Assembly (NCBI RefSeq): GCF_001602525.1
Contig: NZ_LSYT01000001.1
Coordinates: 868,001 to 932,000 of the forward strand
Source: Flavobacterium chilense
GTDB taxonomy: Bacteria; Bacteroidota; Bacteroidia; Flavobacteriales; Flavobacteriaceae
Length of the DNA stretch: 64,000 nucleotides
Direction: 5' to 3'
A program made the position numbers and the translations under genes. The notes under the pieces were generated by a model, which did not search any database, was not told where the DNA came from, and was given only the letters and a program-made list of their open reading frames with translations. How positions within the stretch are numbered: the first letter of the stretch is position 1; every line of letters begins with the position of its first letter. Positions 1-9,006 of the stretch are shown piece after piece.

Positions 1-1548
1 AGAAAGATTCAGTTTATGACTAACCTTTTTGCTGATGAACAAAGCGCTTACCATTGGAACATAAGTAAGTGACAGAATAAATGCACCCAAAATGGCAAAT
101 GCAACGGTTTGTGCCATTGGTTTGAACATTTTCCCTTCAATACCTTCAAGTGATAATATTGGCAGGTAAACAATCAAAATAATGATTTGTCCAAATACTG
201 CAGCATTCATCATTCGTCCTGCAGAACCTGTCACTTCTTTATCCATTTCTTCCTGCGAAATGGTATCGATTCCTTTGTATTTTTTGGCACTATGAATGTG
301 ATGTAAAATTGCTTCGACAATGATCACGGCGCCATCGACAATTAAACCAAAATCGAGAGCACCAAGACTCATCAAATTTCCGCTTACGCCGAAAGTATTC
401 ATCATAATAATGGCAAACAGCATCGCTAGCGGAATAACAGAAGCCACGATAAATCCTGCTCTTAAATTCCCCAGAAAAAGCACCAGAACCAGAACAACAA
501 TCAAAGCACCTTCGATCAGGTTTTTCTCAACTGTACCAATCGCATTGTCAACCATTTTGGTACGATCTAAAAAAGGTTCTATTTTTAAGCCTTTTGGCAG
601 AATTTTTTCGATTTCGGCAACACGTTTTTTTACATCGACGATAACATTATTGGCATTTTCGCCTTTTAACATCATCACGATTCCACCAACAGATTCACCA
701 ATATCATCTGTCGTTAAAGCGCCGTAACGTATCGCCGAGGACATTTTTACTTCGGCAATATCCTTGATTAAAATTGGCGTTCCTGCCTGTGTATTTTTGA
801 CAATGATATTTTGAATGTCTTTAATATTTCGCTTTAATCCAACACTTCGGATATATAATACAGTTGGGCCTTTTTCAATATAAGCACCTCCCGTATTTTC
901 GTTATTACTGCTTAAGGCTGTAAAAACTTCTTTTATAGTCAGGTTTTGTGCTTTTAATCTCGACGGATTTACAGCAATTTCGTATTGTTTTAGCTTTCCT
1001 CCAAAAGTTGCCACATCTGCAATTCCGGGAGTTCCCAGAAGTTGTCTTCGAATCGTCCAATCCTGAATGGTACGTAAATCTTCGAGAGAATATTTGGTTT
1101 CATAACCGGGTTGTGGTTTTAAAACATATTGGTAGATTTCGCCCAAACCTGTTGTTGCCGGAGCCATTTCTGGAATACTGGCATTCTCTGCAATTTCTAC
1201 TTTTTGCAAACGTTCTGCCACTTGTTGACGTGCCCAATATACATCGGTATCATCGGCAAATACAATCGTAACTAACGAAAGTCCGAAACGGGAAATACTT
1301 CGGCTTTCTTTAAGCTGCGGAATATTGCTAATCGCCTGCTCGATAGGGAAAGTGATTAAACGTTCTACATCTTCTGCTCCCAAAGACGGAGCAGTTGTAA
1401 TAATCTGAACCTGATTGTTGGTAATGTCAGGAACGGCATCAATTGGTAAACGGGTAACTTCAAAAACACCGTAGATAATCCACAGCAAAGTGAAAACCCC
1501 AATTACCAGTTTATTTTTAACTGAAAATTGAATGATCTTATTGAGCAT
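1..1548 (-). CDS. heavy-metal efflux RND transporter, CzcA/CusA type (N-terminal half, cut by window edge)
   Basis: Inner-membrane proton antiporter of a tripartite RND pump that exports divalent or monovalent metal ions. About 516 codons are present out of the roughly 1,030 or more usual for the family; the rest lies beyond base 1. The start is the ATG read from 1548 (MLNKIIQFSVKNK). An N-terminal membrane helix is followed by a pore-domain segment with PDITNNQVQI. Later the fourth membrane helix carries LGALDFGLIVDGAVIIVEA, the charged proton-relay pattern typical of heavy-metal (HME) RND pumps rather than drug pumps. The metal specificity cannot be read from this half. The small protein at 1635-2012 lies just upstream on the same strand, a common arrangement in Flavobacteriaceae metal-efflux operons. 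Confidence 0.93.
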   Translation of the reverse strand, partial: MLNKIIQFSVKNKLVIGVFTLLWIIYGVFEVTRLPIDAVPDITNNQVQIITTAPSLGAEDVERLITFPIEQAISNIPQLKESRSISRFGLSLVTIVFADDTDVYWARQQVAERLQKVEIAENASIPEMAPATTGLGEIYQYVLKPQPGYETKYSLEDLRTIQDWTIRRQLLGTPGIADVATFGGKLKQYEIAVNPSRLKAQNLTIKEVFTALSSNNENTGGAYIEKGPTVLYIRSVGLKRNIKDIQNIIVKNTQAGTPILIKDIAEVKMSSAIRYGALTTDDIGESVGGIVMMLKGENANNVIVDVKKRVAEIEKILPKGLKIEPFLDRTKMVDNAIGTVEKNLIEGALIVVLVLVLFLGNLRAGFIVASVIPLAMLFAIIMMNTFGVSGNLMSLGALDFGLIVDGAVIIVEAILHHIHSAKKYKGIDTISQEEMDKEVTGSAGRMMNAAVFGQIIILIVYLPILSLEGIEGKMFKPMAQTVAFAILGAFILSLTYVPMVSALFISKKVSHKLNLS

Positions 1549-1634
1549 AATTTTATTTAATTTTTTTGAAATAATACTGTTATAGCCAAAACATAAAAAT
1601 GTCATGACCACAATAAAAATCTTAGAAAATTAAA

Positions 1635-2012
1635 TTATGCCAAAGGAGGTCTGAATACCGAAAATAAAGCGGGATTAGAATATAAGTTTGAAGTAAACGG
1701 AATTATGTCTGATTCTGAAAAATCAGCATTAAAAGGAATATCAAAAGAGTGTTTTTCTGTGGGAATAAATACCAACTGAAACGAAGCGCTGGAAATATGC
1801 TTGAACGGAAGCTGCATGTCGCGATCAGAATCATTATCGTTGATGTCTTCTCCCCAATAATGCATTTCCAGAAAATTAATAAAACTTACATTATGTCTTT
1901 GCTGATGTTCATTGTAATGTTCGATCAATACCGGCAATTTATAAAACTGCTGAAAGAATCCAATATTGGAAACAATTAGAAAGATGAATATGTAACTAAT
2001 AATTTTTCGCAC
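1635..2012 (-). CDS. small membrane-anchored/periplasmic protein preceding metal efflux operon
   Basis: 125-residue protein. Residues 1-20 form a hydrophobic signal or anchor segment (MRKIISYIFIFLIVSNIGFF). The rest is predicted periplasmic and contains HYNEHQQRH, FLEMHYWG and a DxDxDRDMQLPFK-like stretch, then ends in FRPPLA. I recognise the general pattern as a conserved small protein found before czcA-type efflux operons in Flavobacteriaceae, but it has no function I can name. It ends 86 bp before the pump gene and is co-directional, so it is probably the first gene of that operon. The histidines and acidic residues are compatible with metal contact; that is inference. Its size, signal and xRxPP C-terminus recall the protein at 10419-10769. 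Confidence 0.75.
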   Translation of the reverse strand: MRKIISYIFIFLIVSNIGFFQQFYKLPVLIEHYNEHQQRHNVSFINFLEMHYWGEDINDNDSDRDMQLPFKHISSASFQLVFIPTEKHSFDIPFNADFSESDIIPFTSNLYSNPALFSVFRPPLA

Positions 2013-2433
2013 CTCACAAATTTAAGGCAAGTGGCAAAATAATTCCTAACCTTAAGTAAGATCTAAGCAAGTTTTACCATTTTATAAGAATTCAATAATA
2101 GAAATTTAATTTATACCAGCATAATTTATAAAATGCTGAAATATTATTAATTTCAGATTATTTTTTTGTAGTCGTTATAATACATTCTCTTAAATTAACT
2201 TTTTTTTCATTGATTGTGCTTCTTCTGTCCTAAATCAAAATAAGAAAAAATCCTGTTCATGAGAATCTTAAATACAACTCAAAAATAATTTATTTCTGAT
2301 CCTGAAATTAGTTTTATATTAGCATTTGTAAAATCAGCAGACATTGCGCTACAACGCAATGTTTATCTTCATATCTAAAATAAAATAGTACCACAATCTC
2401 AAATATCGTTGATACTATGAAACCCAAAAAACT
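2013..2433. other. AT-rich intergenic gap between divergent genes, with one perfect hairpin
   Basis: This gap separates the leftward metal-efflux genes from the rightward endonuclease V gene. The only clear structure is an inverted repeat at 2341-2362, acattgcg-ctacaa-cgcaatgt, a perfect 8-bp stem with a 6-base loop. It is not followed by a proper T run, so it is more likely an operator or 5'-leader hairpin than a terminator. I see no RNA gene and no credible ORF. Confidence 0.5.
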
Positions 2434-2952
2434 ATGACCCATAATGCTAAAATACTGGCTTTTGATACGTATTATTTTGACGGAAAAGCCAAAACTGTTT
2501 GTCTTGAATTTTTAAACTGGAATGAAAGTGAAAACTACAAAGTTCACACTGAAATAATCGAAAATGTAGAAGACTATGTTCCGGGAGAATTTTATCGCAG
2601 AGAATTGCCCTGTATTTTGAGTTTATTAAATCAAATCGATTTAAAAACGGTTCAGGTTATTATTATAGATGGTTTTGTTTATCTGGATGATGATAAAAAA
2701 TATGGTTTAGGCGGACATTTGTATGAAAAACTAAACAGGGAAATTCCAATAATTGGTGTTGCCAAAACCAATTTTGCCTCAATCGAAAAAGATAAAAAAG
2801 CTTTGGTAAGAGGCGATAGTAAAAAGCCTTTATATGTTACAGCCATTGGTATTGATCTGGAAGATGCTTTCGAAAAAGTCGAAAGTATGGCGGGTGAATT
2901 TAGGATTCCAACGCTACTGAAAGAAATGGATCGATTAACAAAAGAGATTTAA
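2434..2952 (+). CDS. nfi: endonuclease V (deoxyinosine 3' endonuclease) family protein
   Basis: Endonuclease V nicks DNA, or RNA in some relatives, on the 3' side of inosine and so starts repair of deaminated adenine. At 172 aa it is shorter than the 223-aa Escherichia coli enzyme, but the core is present. A first-strand aspartate (D11, in FDTYYFDGKA) is followed by a wedge-like YVPGEFYRREL with E57, then IIIDG with D79 and GVAK with K111. These match the metal-binding and catalytic positions of the family. No signal peptide, so it is cytoplasmic. It ends 40 bp before a Crp/Fnr gene and may be co-transcribed with it. The compact form, with short termini, seems to be the Bacteroidota variant. 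Confidence 0.85.
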   Translation: MTHNAKILAFDTYYFDGKAKTVCLEFLNWNESENYKVHTEIIENVEDYVPGEFYRRELPCILSLLNQIDLKTVQVIIIDGFVYLDDDKKYGLGGHLYEKLNREIPIIGVAKTNFASIEKDKKALVRGDSKKPLYVTAIGIDLEDAFEKVESMAGEFRIPTLLKEMDRLTKEI

Positions 2953-2992
2953 AAACACCAGCTTTTTTTAAAACTAAAAATAATTTCTGATA

Positions 2993-3556
2993 ATGGAAAT
3001 ACCACAAATACTAAATCGGATATATTCTTTACCGGAAAAATCAAGACTTTTGCTTGAAAACTGTGTCGACGAAATCAGTTATCCAAAAGGATATATCCTG
3101 ATAAGAGCCGAAAAAATAGAAACCAGTATTTATTTCATCAAAAAAGGGATTGCCAGGGCTTATGCCAACAGAGACAGCAACGAAGTGACATTTTGGTTTG
3201 GCAAAGAAGGAGACACACTTTTGTCTATGAAAAGTTATGTCGCCAATGAGAAAGGTTACGAAGATATCGAATTATTGGAAGATTGTGAATTGTATCATTT
3301 GAAAACCGAGAAACTACAAACACTTTTTGCCAATGATATTCACATTGCGAACTGGGGAAGAAAGTTTGCCGAAAAAGAATTGCTTAAAACAGAAGAACGT
3401 TTGATATCCAGACAATTTCGTACCGCTACAGAACGTTACGCAGAATTACTGCAAAACAATCCTGATTTGCTTTTACGCATACAATTAGGACATATTGCTT
3501 CGTTTTTAGGCATAACTCAGGTAAGTTTAAGCCGCATAAGGTCTGAAATAAAATAA
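2993..3556 (+). CDS. Crp/Fnr family transcriptional regulator
   Basis: 187 aa, near the usual length of the short Bacteroidota Crp/Fnr group. An N-terminal cyclic-nucleotide-binding-like beta-roll spans roughly residues 20-115 (ISYPKGYILIRAEKIETSIY, then FIKKGIARAY). The C-terminal winged helix-turn-helix is at about 145-187, ending in LGITQVSLSRIRSEI, the typical recognition helix. I see no cysteine cluster for an iron-sulfur site, so it is not a canonical Fnr. The ligand is unknown. It lies between endonuclease V and an SMR exporter, either of which it might control. A second, divergent paralogue is at 9673-10245. Confidence 0.9.
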   Translation: MEIPQILNRIYSLPEKSRLLLENCVDEISYPKGYILIRAEKIETSIYFIKKGIARAYANRDSNEVTFWFGKEGDTLLSMKSYVANEKGYEDIELLEDCELYHLKTEKLQTLFANDIHIANWGRKFAEKELLKTEERLISRQFRTATERYAELLQNNPDLLLRIQLGHIASFLGITQVSLSRIRSEIK

Positions 3557-3626
3557 TTTCATTTTTTAACATTTGTAAAATTTTCCCAGTACTCCATTTC
3601 GGAATTTTGTACCAAAATATAAAAAG

Positions 3627-3953
3627 ATGAATTGGATATTATTAGTGATTGCGGGATTATTTGAAGTAATCTTCGCCTTTTGTTTAGGAAAAGCAAAAGA
3701 AACTACAGGAAACGAAATGTATTTATGGTATGTGGCTTTTGCTATTTCGATCGTAATGAGTATGGGACTTTTAATCAAAGTTATTCAGGCTTTGCCCATA
3801 GGAACTGTTTATGTGGTCTGGACAGGAATTGGTGCTGTTGGAACTGTTTTACTCGGAATTATTGTGTTTAAAGAACCTGTAACTTTCTTAAGAATACTTT
3901 TTCTCAGTACTTTGATTGGTTCTATCATTGGACTAAAATTCGTTTCGCATTAA
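3627..3953 (+). CDS. SMR family transporter, Gdx/SugE-like
   Basis: Small multidrug resistance protein of 108 aa with four membrane helices. E13 in LFEVIFA is the conserved proton/substrate-coupling glutamate of the family. The loop LPIGTVYVVWTGIGAVGTV (W65, G67, G69) matches the SugE/Gdx branch (guanidinium or quaternary ammonium export) better than EmrE, which has a WSGVG-type motif. SMR proteins work as antiparallel dimers, so a single gene is enough. I looked for a guanidine riboswitch in the 70 bp upstream and see none. A strong hairpin at 3982-4032 terminates the unit. Confidence 0.88.
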   Translation: MNWILLVIAGLFEVIFAFCLGKAKETTGNEMYLWYVAFAISIVMSMGLLIKVIQALPIGTVYVVWTGIGAVGTVLLGIIVFKEPVTFLRILFLSTLIGSIIGLKFVSH

Positions 3954-3981
3954 AAGCGGAATTTCAAATCATATTAAAATC

Positions 3982-4032
3982 AAAGAGGAGAACTTTAGTG
4001 GCATTACTTCCACCTAAGTTCTCCTCTTTTTA
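3982..4032. terminator. bidirectional rho-independent terminator
   Basis: A long stem pairs aaagaggagaactt (3982-3995) with aagttctcctcttt (4016-4029), extended inward by tagtgg/ccacct pairing, with A tracts on the left and a T tract on the right. It lies between the convergent SMR gene and the siderophore-receptor gene and can serve both strands. Confidence 0.9.
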
Positions 4033-4056
4033 ATTATTCTTTTTCAGGAAACCGTT

Positions 4057-6468
4057 TTAAAATTTAAACGTTATATTTCCTGTAATACGTGTTGGGTTTT
4101 GAGCAGCAAGGCGGTATGACCAATACTTTTCGTTTGTCAGATTGTCTACTTTAATACCCAGTCTGTATTTTGGCTGATCATAAAAAAGAGAACAATCTAA
4201 TACGGTATACGACGGAATTGTAAACTTAAAAGTAGTGGTATTGGTTTGATAATATTCGCTTCCGTAAATTCCTCCAAAACCAATTCCCAGACCTTTAGCC
4301 GAACCATTTACTACACGGTAACTCGCCCATAAATTAGCCGTTCGCGGCGATCCGGAAGTAGACGGGCGCAAACCTTCGACACTGGCGTTACTCTTGGTAT
4401 ATTTACTGTCATTATAAGTGTAACCCGCCACAATATTTAATCCCGAAATAGGATTTGCAATCAACTCAGCCTCGAAACCTCTGCTGACCTGGGTACCATC
4501 CTGGATTGAAAAATTGACATGATCCGGATCATCACGGGTAATATCTGTTACTTTAATATCATAATAACTAAGAGTTGCTGATATTTTGTTTAAATCAAAC
4601 TTAAACCCTCCTTCTAACTGATTCGCCTGATTAGGTTTGAAGGTGTTTCCGTTAAAATCAGAACCGGAAACATTGCTAAATCCATTCATGTAATTTCCAA
4701 AAACAGCAATTTTATCTTTCATAAGCTGATAAACCAAACCAAATTTTGGAGATAATGCTGTCTGATTATAATTTCCTGCAATAGAATCACGACTTGGATA
4801 ATAGGTTCCTTTATTTTCATAACGATCGACACGTAATCCTGCCATCGCGATTAATCGGTCAGTTACATTCAAAACATCTGATGCATAAGCACTATAGGTA
4901 TTTTCATTGTTAGACACAAAGTTGTTGAACTTTGCCGTTGCAAATAGCGGCGCAACTCTTTCGATATTGAAATTGTTATAAGCATCTCCCGGCTTTTTAT
5001 AATCCATTGCCGGCATGTTTACAATAGCATCATTACGCGTGGCACGAAGGCTGTAAAAATCGAACCCTGCTACTACCCTGTTTTTAAGTGGTCCGATATT
5101 AAACTTTCCGATAAAATTTTGCTGAATATCAGTTCCGTAAAATGGAGATTCCTGATATGTTACCTGTTGTCTTATGGTCGTGTTAGACATCATTTGCAAA
5201 GCTACCACATAACCATCAGATGATGATCTTGTTCGTGATATAACGGTTTGCGAAGTCCATTCGTCAGACATTTTGTATTTTAACTGAGCGAATATATTGT
5301 ATTGCTGACTCGTATAATTAATTGTATTGTTGGCAAAAGATAGTTTATACGGAATCTGAAGATCTTCGATACTCGTTGCTGTTCCTTTTGCATACGGAGC
5401 CAATCTGGTTGGCGAAGTAGCTTTGTAAGCACTAAATTCAATATCAATCAAAAGGCTTAATCTATCGTTTATTTCATAGGAAAAGCTTGGCGCAAACGAA
5501 AAGTTTTTATTAAATCCGGCATCCTGAAAACTTCTTTCGCTATGCATTGCCGTATTAATCCTCAATAAAGCAGTTTTATCCTGATTTAGTGGCGTATTTA
5601 CATCAAATGTTAAACGGTTAAGATCCCAACTCGCTGCCGAATATGAAACTTCTCCTTTAAAAGTGTCAAAAGGCTTTTTTGTAACGCGGTTAAACAAACC
5701 ACCAAAAGAAGACAATGTACTTCCAAAAAGCGTTGCCGATGGCCCTTTAATAACCTCGATACGCTCTAAATTTGAAGGATCAATCGTGGTATAAGTAAAA
5801 CTTCCTACTCCGTTTCTAACCACTTGCGGAGTCGGAAAACCTCTTGACATTGAAGTCGTACGGCCTTGGTTTCGAACTTCGGCAATACCGGCACCGGGAA
5901 CATTTTTAAACGCACTGTTGTAATCTGTTACTACTTGTTCCTTCATTAATTCCTTGCTTACAATGATATAAACCTGCGAATTTTCGATGTTTTTTAATGG
6001 CATTTTAGCCACATCGATACTTTCTTTTTTCGCAAAACGATTTCCTCCCGAACGAACTACGACATCTTCAAGATTCTGAGAAGAAGAGTTTAACTTAAGA
6101 TCTGCCACTGCTGATGGAGACTGTTCTGAAATCTCTACAGTTTCAACGGTTGGCGCATATCCGTTCATGATCACTTCTACCGTATATTTACCTAATGGAA
6201 GTTTTTTAAACTCATAATTTCCGGCAGAATTGGTTACGGCGCTTTTATTGGTTTCGCTTAATTTTACCACTACTCCTTGTCCTGCTGTTCCGTCGTTTGT
6301 GATCACAACACCTGTAATTTGCCCTGTATACGATGTCTGAGCCTGAAGCAAACCAATATTCATCAACAGAAAAAACGAAATTAAAAGAGTAAAATTAAGT
6401 TTTAAACTTTCTATTTTCTGAAATAGAAATTTAAAAGAAGAGTGAAAAACTGGTATTATTTTTTTCAT
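4057..6468 (-). CDS. TonB-dependent siderophore receptor
   Basis: 803-aa outer-membrane receptor. The signal peptide covers about residues 1-43, ending LLQAQ. It is followed by a carboxypeptidase-regulatory-like beta-sandwich (about 48-125, TGQITGVVITNDGTAGQGVV) and the plug (about 150-260: VVTDYNSAFKNVPGAGIAEV, then IEVIKGPSATLFGS). A 22-strand-type barrel follows and ends in the aromatic C-terminus NITFKF. SMSRGFPTPQVVRNGV is the plug pattern of ferric-siderophore receptors rather than SusC transporters. The siderophore itself cannot be named. No ferric reductase or siderophore gene is adjacent. Iron regulation is expected, but I could not find a clear Fur box in the 500 bp upstream. Confidence 0.93.
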   Translation of the reverse strand: MKKIIPVFHSSFKFLFQKIESLKLNFTLLISFFLLMNIGLLQAQTSYTGQITGVVITNDGTAGQGVVVKLSETNKSAVTNSAGNYEFKKLPLGKYTVEVIMNGYAPTVETVEISEQSPSAVADLKLNSSSQNLEDVVVRSGGNRFAKKESIDVAKMPLKNIENSQVYIIVSKELMKEQVVTDYNSAFKNVPGAGIAEVRNQGRTTSMSRGFPTPQVVRNGVGSFTYTTIDPSNLERIEVIKGPSATLFGSTLSSFGGLFNRVTKKPFDTFKGEVSYSAASWDLNRLTFDVNTPLNQDKTALLRINTAMHSERSFQDAGFNKNFSFAPSFSYEINDRLSLLIDIEFSAYKATSPTRLAPYAKGTATSIEDLQIPYKLSFANNTINYTSQQYNIFAQLKYKMSDEWTSQTVISRTRSSSDGYVVALQMMSNTTIRQQVTYQESPFYGTDIQQNFIGKFNIGPLKNRVVAGFDFYSLRATRNDAIVNMPAMDYKKPGDAYNNFNIERVAPLFATAKFNNFVSNNENTYSAYASDVLNVTDRLIAMAGLRVDRYENKGTYYPSRDSIAGNYNQTALSPKFGLVYQLMKDKIAVFGNYMNGFSNVSGSDFNGNTFKPNQANQLEGGFKFDLNKISATLSYYDIKVTDITRDDPDHVNFSIQDGTQVSRGFEAELIANPISGLNIVAGYTYNDSKYTKSNASVEGLRPSTSGSPRTANLWASYRVVNGSAKGLGIGFGGIYGSEYYQTNTTTFKFTIPSYTVLDCSLFYDQPKYRLGIKVDNLTNEKYWSYRLAAQNPTRITGNITFKF

Positions 6469-7041
6469 ATTATTCTTATTTATACTTATTCTAAATTAAA
6501 GCGCAAATGAACAATATTTTTTGTTATCTGTCAACTGAAAATCAGTCTTTTTTTGTAGAAAATCCCAGTAAAATAAGCGTGTAAAAAACACTACATTAAG
6601 AAGTGTTTAGGTTGTTCCAATATCGCTGAAAACCTTTAAAATAAGTATATATTGACAAATAAATTAAACATGTGCCTAAAAATGGTTAAGCCATTCATAA
6701 CTCCATTTTTATATTTAGATTATACAAATGCACAAAAAGTTCAACATTCATTTTAATACCTTTCAGCAACTGTAAAAAATTAAAATGTAAACTCCATTTA
6801 TAGTTTAACTTTTTTCTGAATGTAAAACAGATTATTTAGTCTTGTCTTAAAAAGAGCATTTAGCAAACATAAAAAACTGTAAACCAAAACCATACTATAA
6901 AAAATAACCATTAAAAAACCAATTTTAATGCGTAACTTAGTAAGTATTCAAATTAATATAAGAACCTTATAAGGGCAATAAATGCCTTGTTTACCTGTTT
7001 ATATAAAAGGATATTATTTATTAATTGCATTTAATTTACAT
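6469..7041. other. very AT-rich divergent promoter region
   Basis: About 570 bp between the leftward siderophore receptor and the rightward secreted protein. It must hold both promoters. I see no credible RNA gene, strong palindrome or coding sequence. The frame upstream of 7042 stays open back to 6982, but the residues there (MPCLPVYIKGYYLLIAF) do not look like part of the exported protein. Confidence 0.5.
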
Positions 7042-7635
7042 ATGAAAAGATTACACTTTTTACTTATTATAATTGGTATTACGTTAAACGGATATGCACA
7101 AAAGGAAGTGAATGGAAAATACAAACCTATTCCTTCAAAAAATTCTGAGTTTAAAGAACCTATACCTCCAACAGAAACTCCTCCACCTCCGGAAAATCCG
7201 CTTCCAAAGGAGCCAACTGTTTTAAAAATTAATCCTGAGGATCTTTATAAAAACAATAATCTCTACAAACCGGAAGCCAATGTTGAGGGAATTTTTTACA
7301 GACGAAATGAATATTTAGGAGGTTTTGTAACCAACTCATCCGTTTCGACCATTCGTTATCGTGATGCTGCTTTTGTAGATGGCGATAAAATCAAAGTGTA
7401 CCTGAATGATAAAGTCATTGTGCCTGAAGTTTTATTAAATGGAGATTTTCAGGGATTCAAAATAGATTTGGTAAAAGGAATCAACAAAATAGATTTTGAA
7501 GCCTTAAACGAAGGTTCTGCTTCGCCTAATACTGCCGAATTTCAGGTTTTTGATGATAAAGGCACTGTTATTCAGGCTAGTCAATGGAATGTGGGTACCG
7601 GATATAAAGCCACTATTATCCTGTATAAAGAATAA
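7042..7635 (+). CDS. secreted protein of unknown function with proline-rich linker
   Basis: 197 aa from the ATG at 7042, chosen because it begins a clean signal peptide (MKRLHFLLIIIGITLNGYAQ). The longer open frame from 6982 would put 20 extra residues ahead of it. After the signal there is a proline-rich stretch at about residues 35-60 (PIPPTETPPPPENPLPKEP). A globular beta-rich domain follows, with GDKIKVYLNDKVIVPEV and a C-terminal FQVFDDKGTVIQASQWNVG. This C-terminal pattern is familiar from secreted Bacteroidota proteins without assigned function. The proline linker suggests a periplasmic or surface domain held away from a partner. It sits alone and is followed by its own terminator. Confidence 0.75.
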   Translation: MKRLHFLLIIIGITLNGYAQKEVNGKYKPIPSKNSEFKEPIPPTETPPPPENPLPKEPTVLKINPEDLYKNNNLYKPEANVEGIFYRRNEYLGGFVTNSSVSTIRYRDAAFVDGDKIKVYLNDKVIVPEVLLNGDFQGFKIDLVKGINKIDFEALNEGSASPNTAEFQVFDDKGTVIQASQWNVGTGYKATIILYKE

Positions 7636-7662
7636 TATATTTTTCTTTTAATATTTTAAAAC

Positions 7663-7698
7663 AAAACTCCCGTTTACAAGATAAGCGGGAGTTTTTTT
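7663..7698 (+). terminator. rho-independent terminator
   Basis: Stem aaaactcccg (7663-7672) pairs with cgggagtttt (7686-7695) and runs into a T tract. It ends the 7042-7635 transcript. Confidence 0.88.
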
Positions 7699-7743
7699 AT
7701 GGTGTTTTTATTTCTTTTTTAATGGCTGAAAAACAATCTAATA

Positions 7744-8511
7744 TTACTTTTTTCTTCCATAAAGCAAAAGTCTTTTAAAAGAATATATTGCAGGAAGCTT
7801 AGGAAAATGTTCCGCAATTCTTTCTTTATAGGTTTTAATAAAAAGTGCCTGCTGCTCGCCTTCGAGACGTTCTATATACGGAATCAAAGCTGAACCTGAA
7901 ATAAAACTATAAAGTGTATCGTGGTCGTTTGCAATTATTGGATATACTTTTTGCAGGATCGTTATATTTTCCAGTCCGCCATCAAAAAGGATTTGTGCAT
8001 ATTCATCGATACTTAAAACCGGAGAATCTCTTTTGTATTCTTTTAAGTAAGATTGAAAAGGTTCTTCGTTTACCAGTTCGAGAAGAATTTTATTGAGTTT
8101 GTTTTCTGGCTGAACCGGCATTTGTACCGCAAACTGACCTTTTGGATTTACCAAATCGATCAATTCTGAAAATAAGGTTTCATGATCATTTGACCATTGC
8201 AAAGCGGCATTACTAAAAATCAAATCCCATTTTTCGCCGGATTGTATCATTTCTTCGGTGGTCGCTTTCAGAAAATGCAAATTATCAGTTTCTAAAGCCT
8301 TTGATTGTTCCAGCATTTCTGCCGAAGAATCAACACCCAGAAAATCTGCCTGCGAAAATTTATGAGCTAAAATTGCTGTTTGTTCTCCTGTACCACAACC
8401 TAAATCTATGGCTTTCATTCCGTTTACGGGCTGAATTAAATCAATCAAATCATAAAAAGGCTGATAACGAATATTTTTAAACTTATTATAAATTTCGGGA
8501 TTCCAGGGCAT
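7744..8511 (-). CDS. tam: SAM-dependent methyltransferase, trans-aconitate 2-methyltransferase-like
   Basis: 255 aa, the normal length of Tam. The N-terminus MPWNPEIYNKFKNIRYQPFY matches the W-x-P-x-x-Y...R...P opening of trans-aconitate methyltransferases. Motif I is AIDLGCGTGEQT (about residues 34-45), the acidic residue that holds the SAM ribose lies in LGVDSSAEML, and motif IV-like DLIFSNAALQW (about 96-106) is typical of this branch. The enzyme would methylate trans-aconitate, which inhibits aconitase, or a similar small acid. The substrate is inferred from family resemblance. The gene is monocistronic and converges on the secreted-protein gene. Confidence 0.82.
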   Translation of the reverse strand: MPWNPEIYNKFKNIRYQPFYDLIDLIQPVNGMKAIDLGCGTGEQTAILAHKFSQADFLGVDSSAEMLEQSKALETDNLHFLKATTEEMIQSGEKWDLIFSNAALQWSNDHETLFSELIDLVNPKGQFAVQMPVQPENKLNKILLELVNEEPFQSYLKEYKRDSPVLSIDEYAQILFDGGLENITILQKVYPIIANDHDTLYSFISGSALIPYIERLEGEQQALFIKTYKERIAEHFPKLPAIYSFKRLLLYGRKK

Positions 8512-9006
8512 TGTTTATCGTTTTGTAATTTTAATTCTGATCAGGGAAGTAGTTGATGATCAGGGTAAAATTTAGTTCATACGCCTAAGATACAAAATTC
8601 TTATGGGATTTATTTAGTAACTCTCACAGCTTCTGGTTTAATTACCAAACTTTAGCACAAATTAGTAAACCTTATTTTACAAGGTCTCTTTCCTGATATA
8701 AAAGACTAACAAAATAAACATAATCAGAGTGAGCATTTTAAGTTGATAAATAGCATCCGGAGAGGAAGATATACTAATAAAAAAAGAGAAGACAATGCGT
8801 ATTTATACGGGTTTTGGTAAAAGTATGGTGTTCTGTAGTAAACAGATTCAAATGAGGAACATGAGAATATCTGAACTGTTTTGATTTGTCCGGCTTCAAA
8901 AAATAAACCGTCAAATTCAAAGCCCATTTTATTGACCTAGATCAAACTTTTACATCTGAAACAACTTTAGATTTGCTGCTCATTAATTATTAAACATCAG
9001 AATATA
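8512..9006. other. intergenic gap upstream of ribB; no riboswitch seen
   Basis: About 495 bp between a leftward methyltransferase and rightward ribB. I searched by eye for the FMN riboswitch core (AGGGGC...ACCGGCGGT) because ribB follows, and did not find it. A 67-codon leftward frame at 8724-8927 is open, but its residue composition is not convincing. Nothing else stands out. Confidence 0.5.

Noticed and set aside
3557..3626. guanidine riboswitch before the SMR gene
   Set aside because: The 70-bp gap is too short and AT-rich and lacks the conserved ACGR/GGGA-type elements.
6982..7041. N-terminal extension of the secreted protein at 7042
   Set aside because: The extra 20 residues would precede a complete signal peptide, and the ATG at 7042 gives a normal exported protein.
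8724..8927. 67-codon leftward open frame upstream of ribB
   Set aside because: No recognisable domain or signal, residue composition unlike neighbouring genes, and no promoter or partner; most likely chance in AT-rich DNA.
8512..9006. FMN riboswitch before ribB
   Set aside because: The conserved riboswitch core sequences are not present on either strand.
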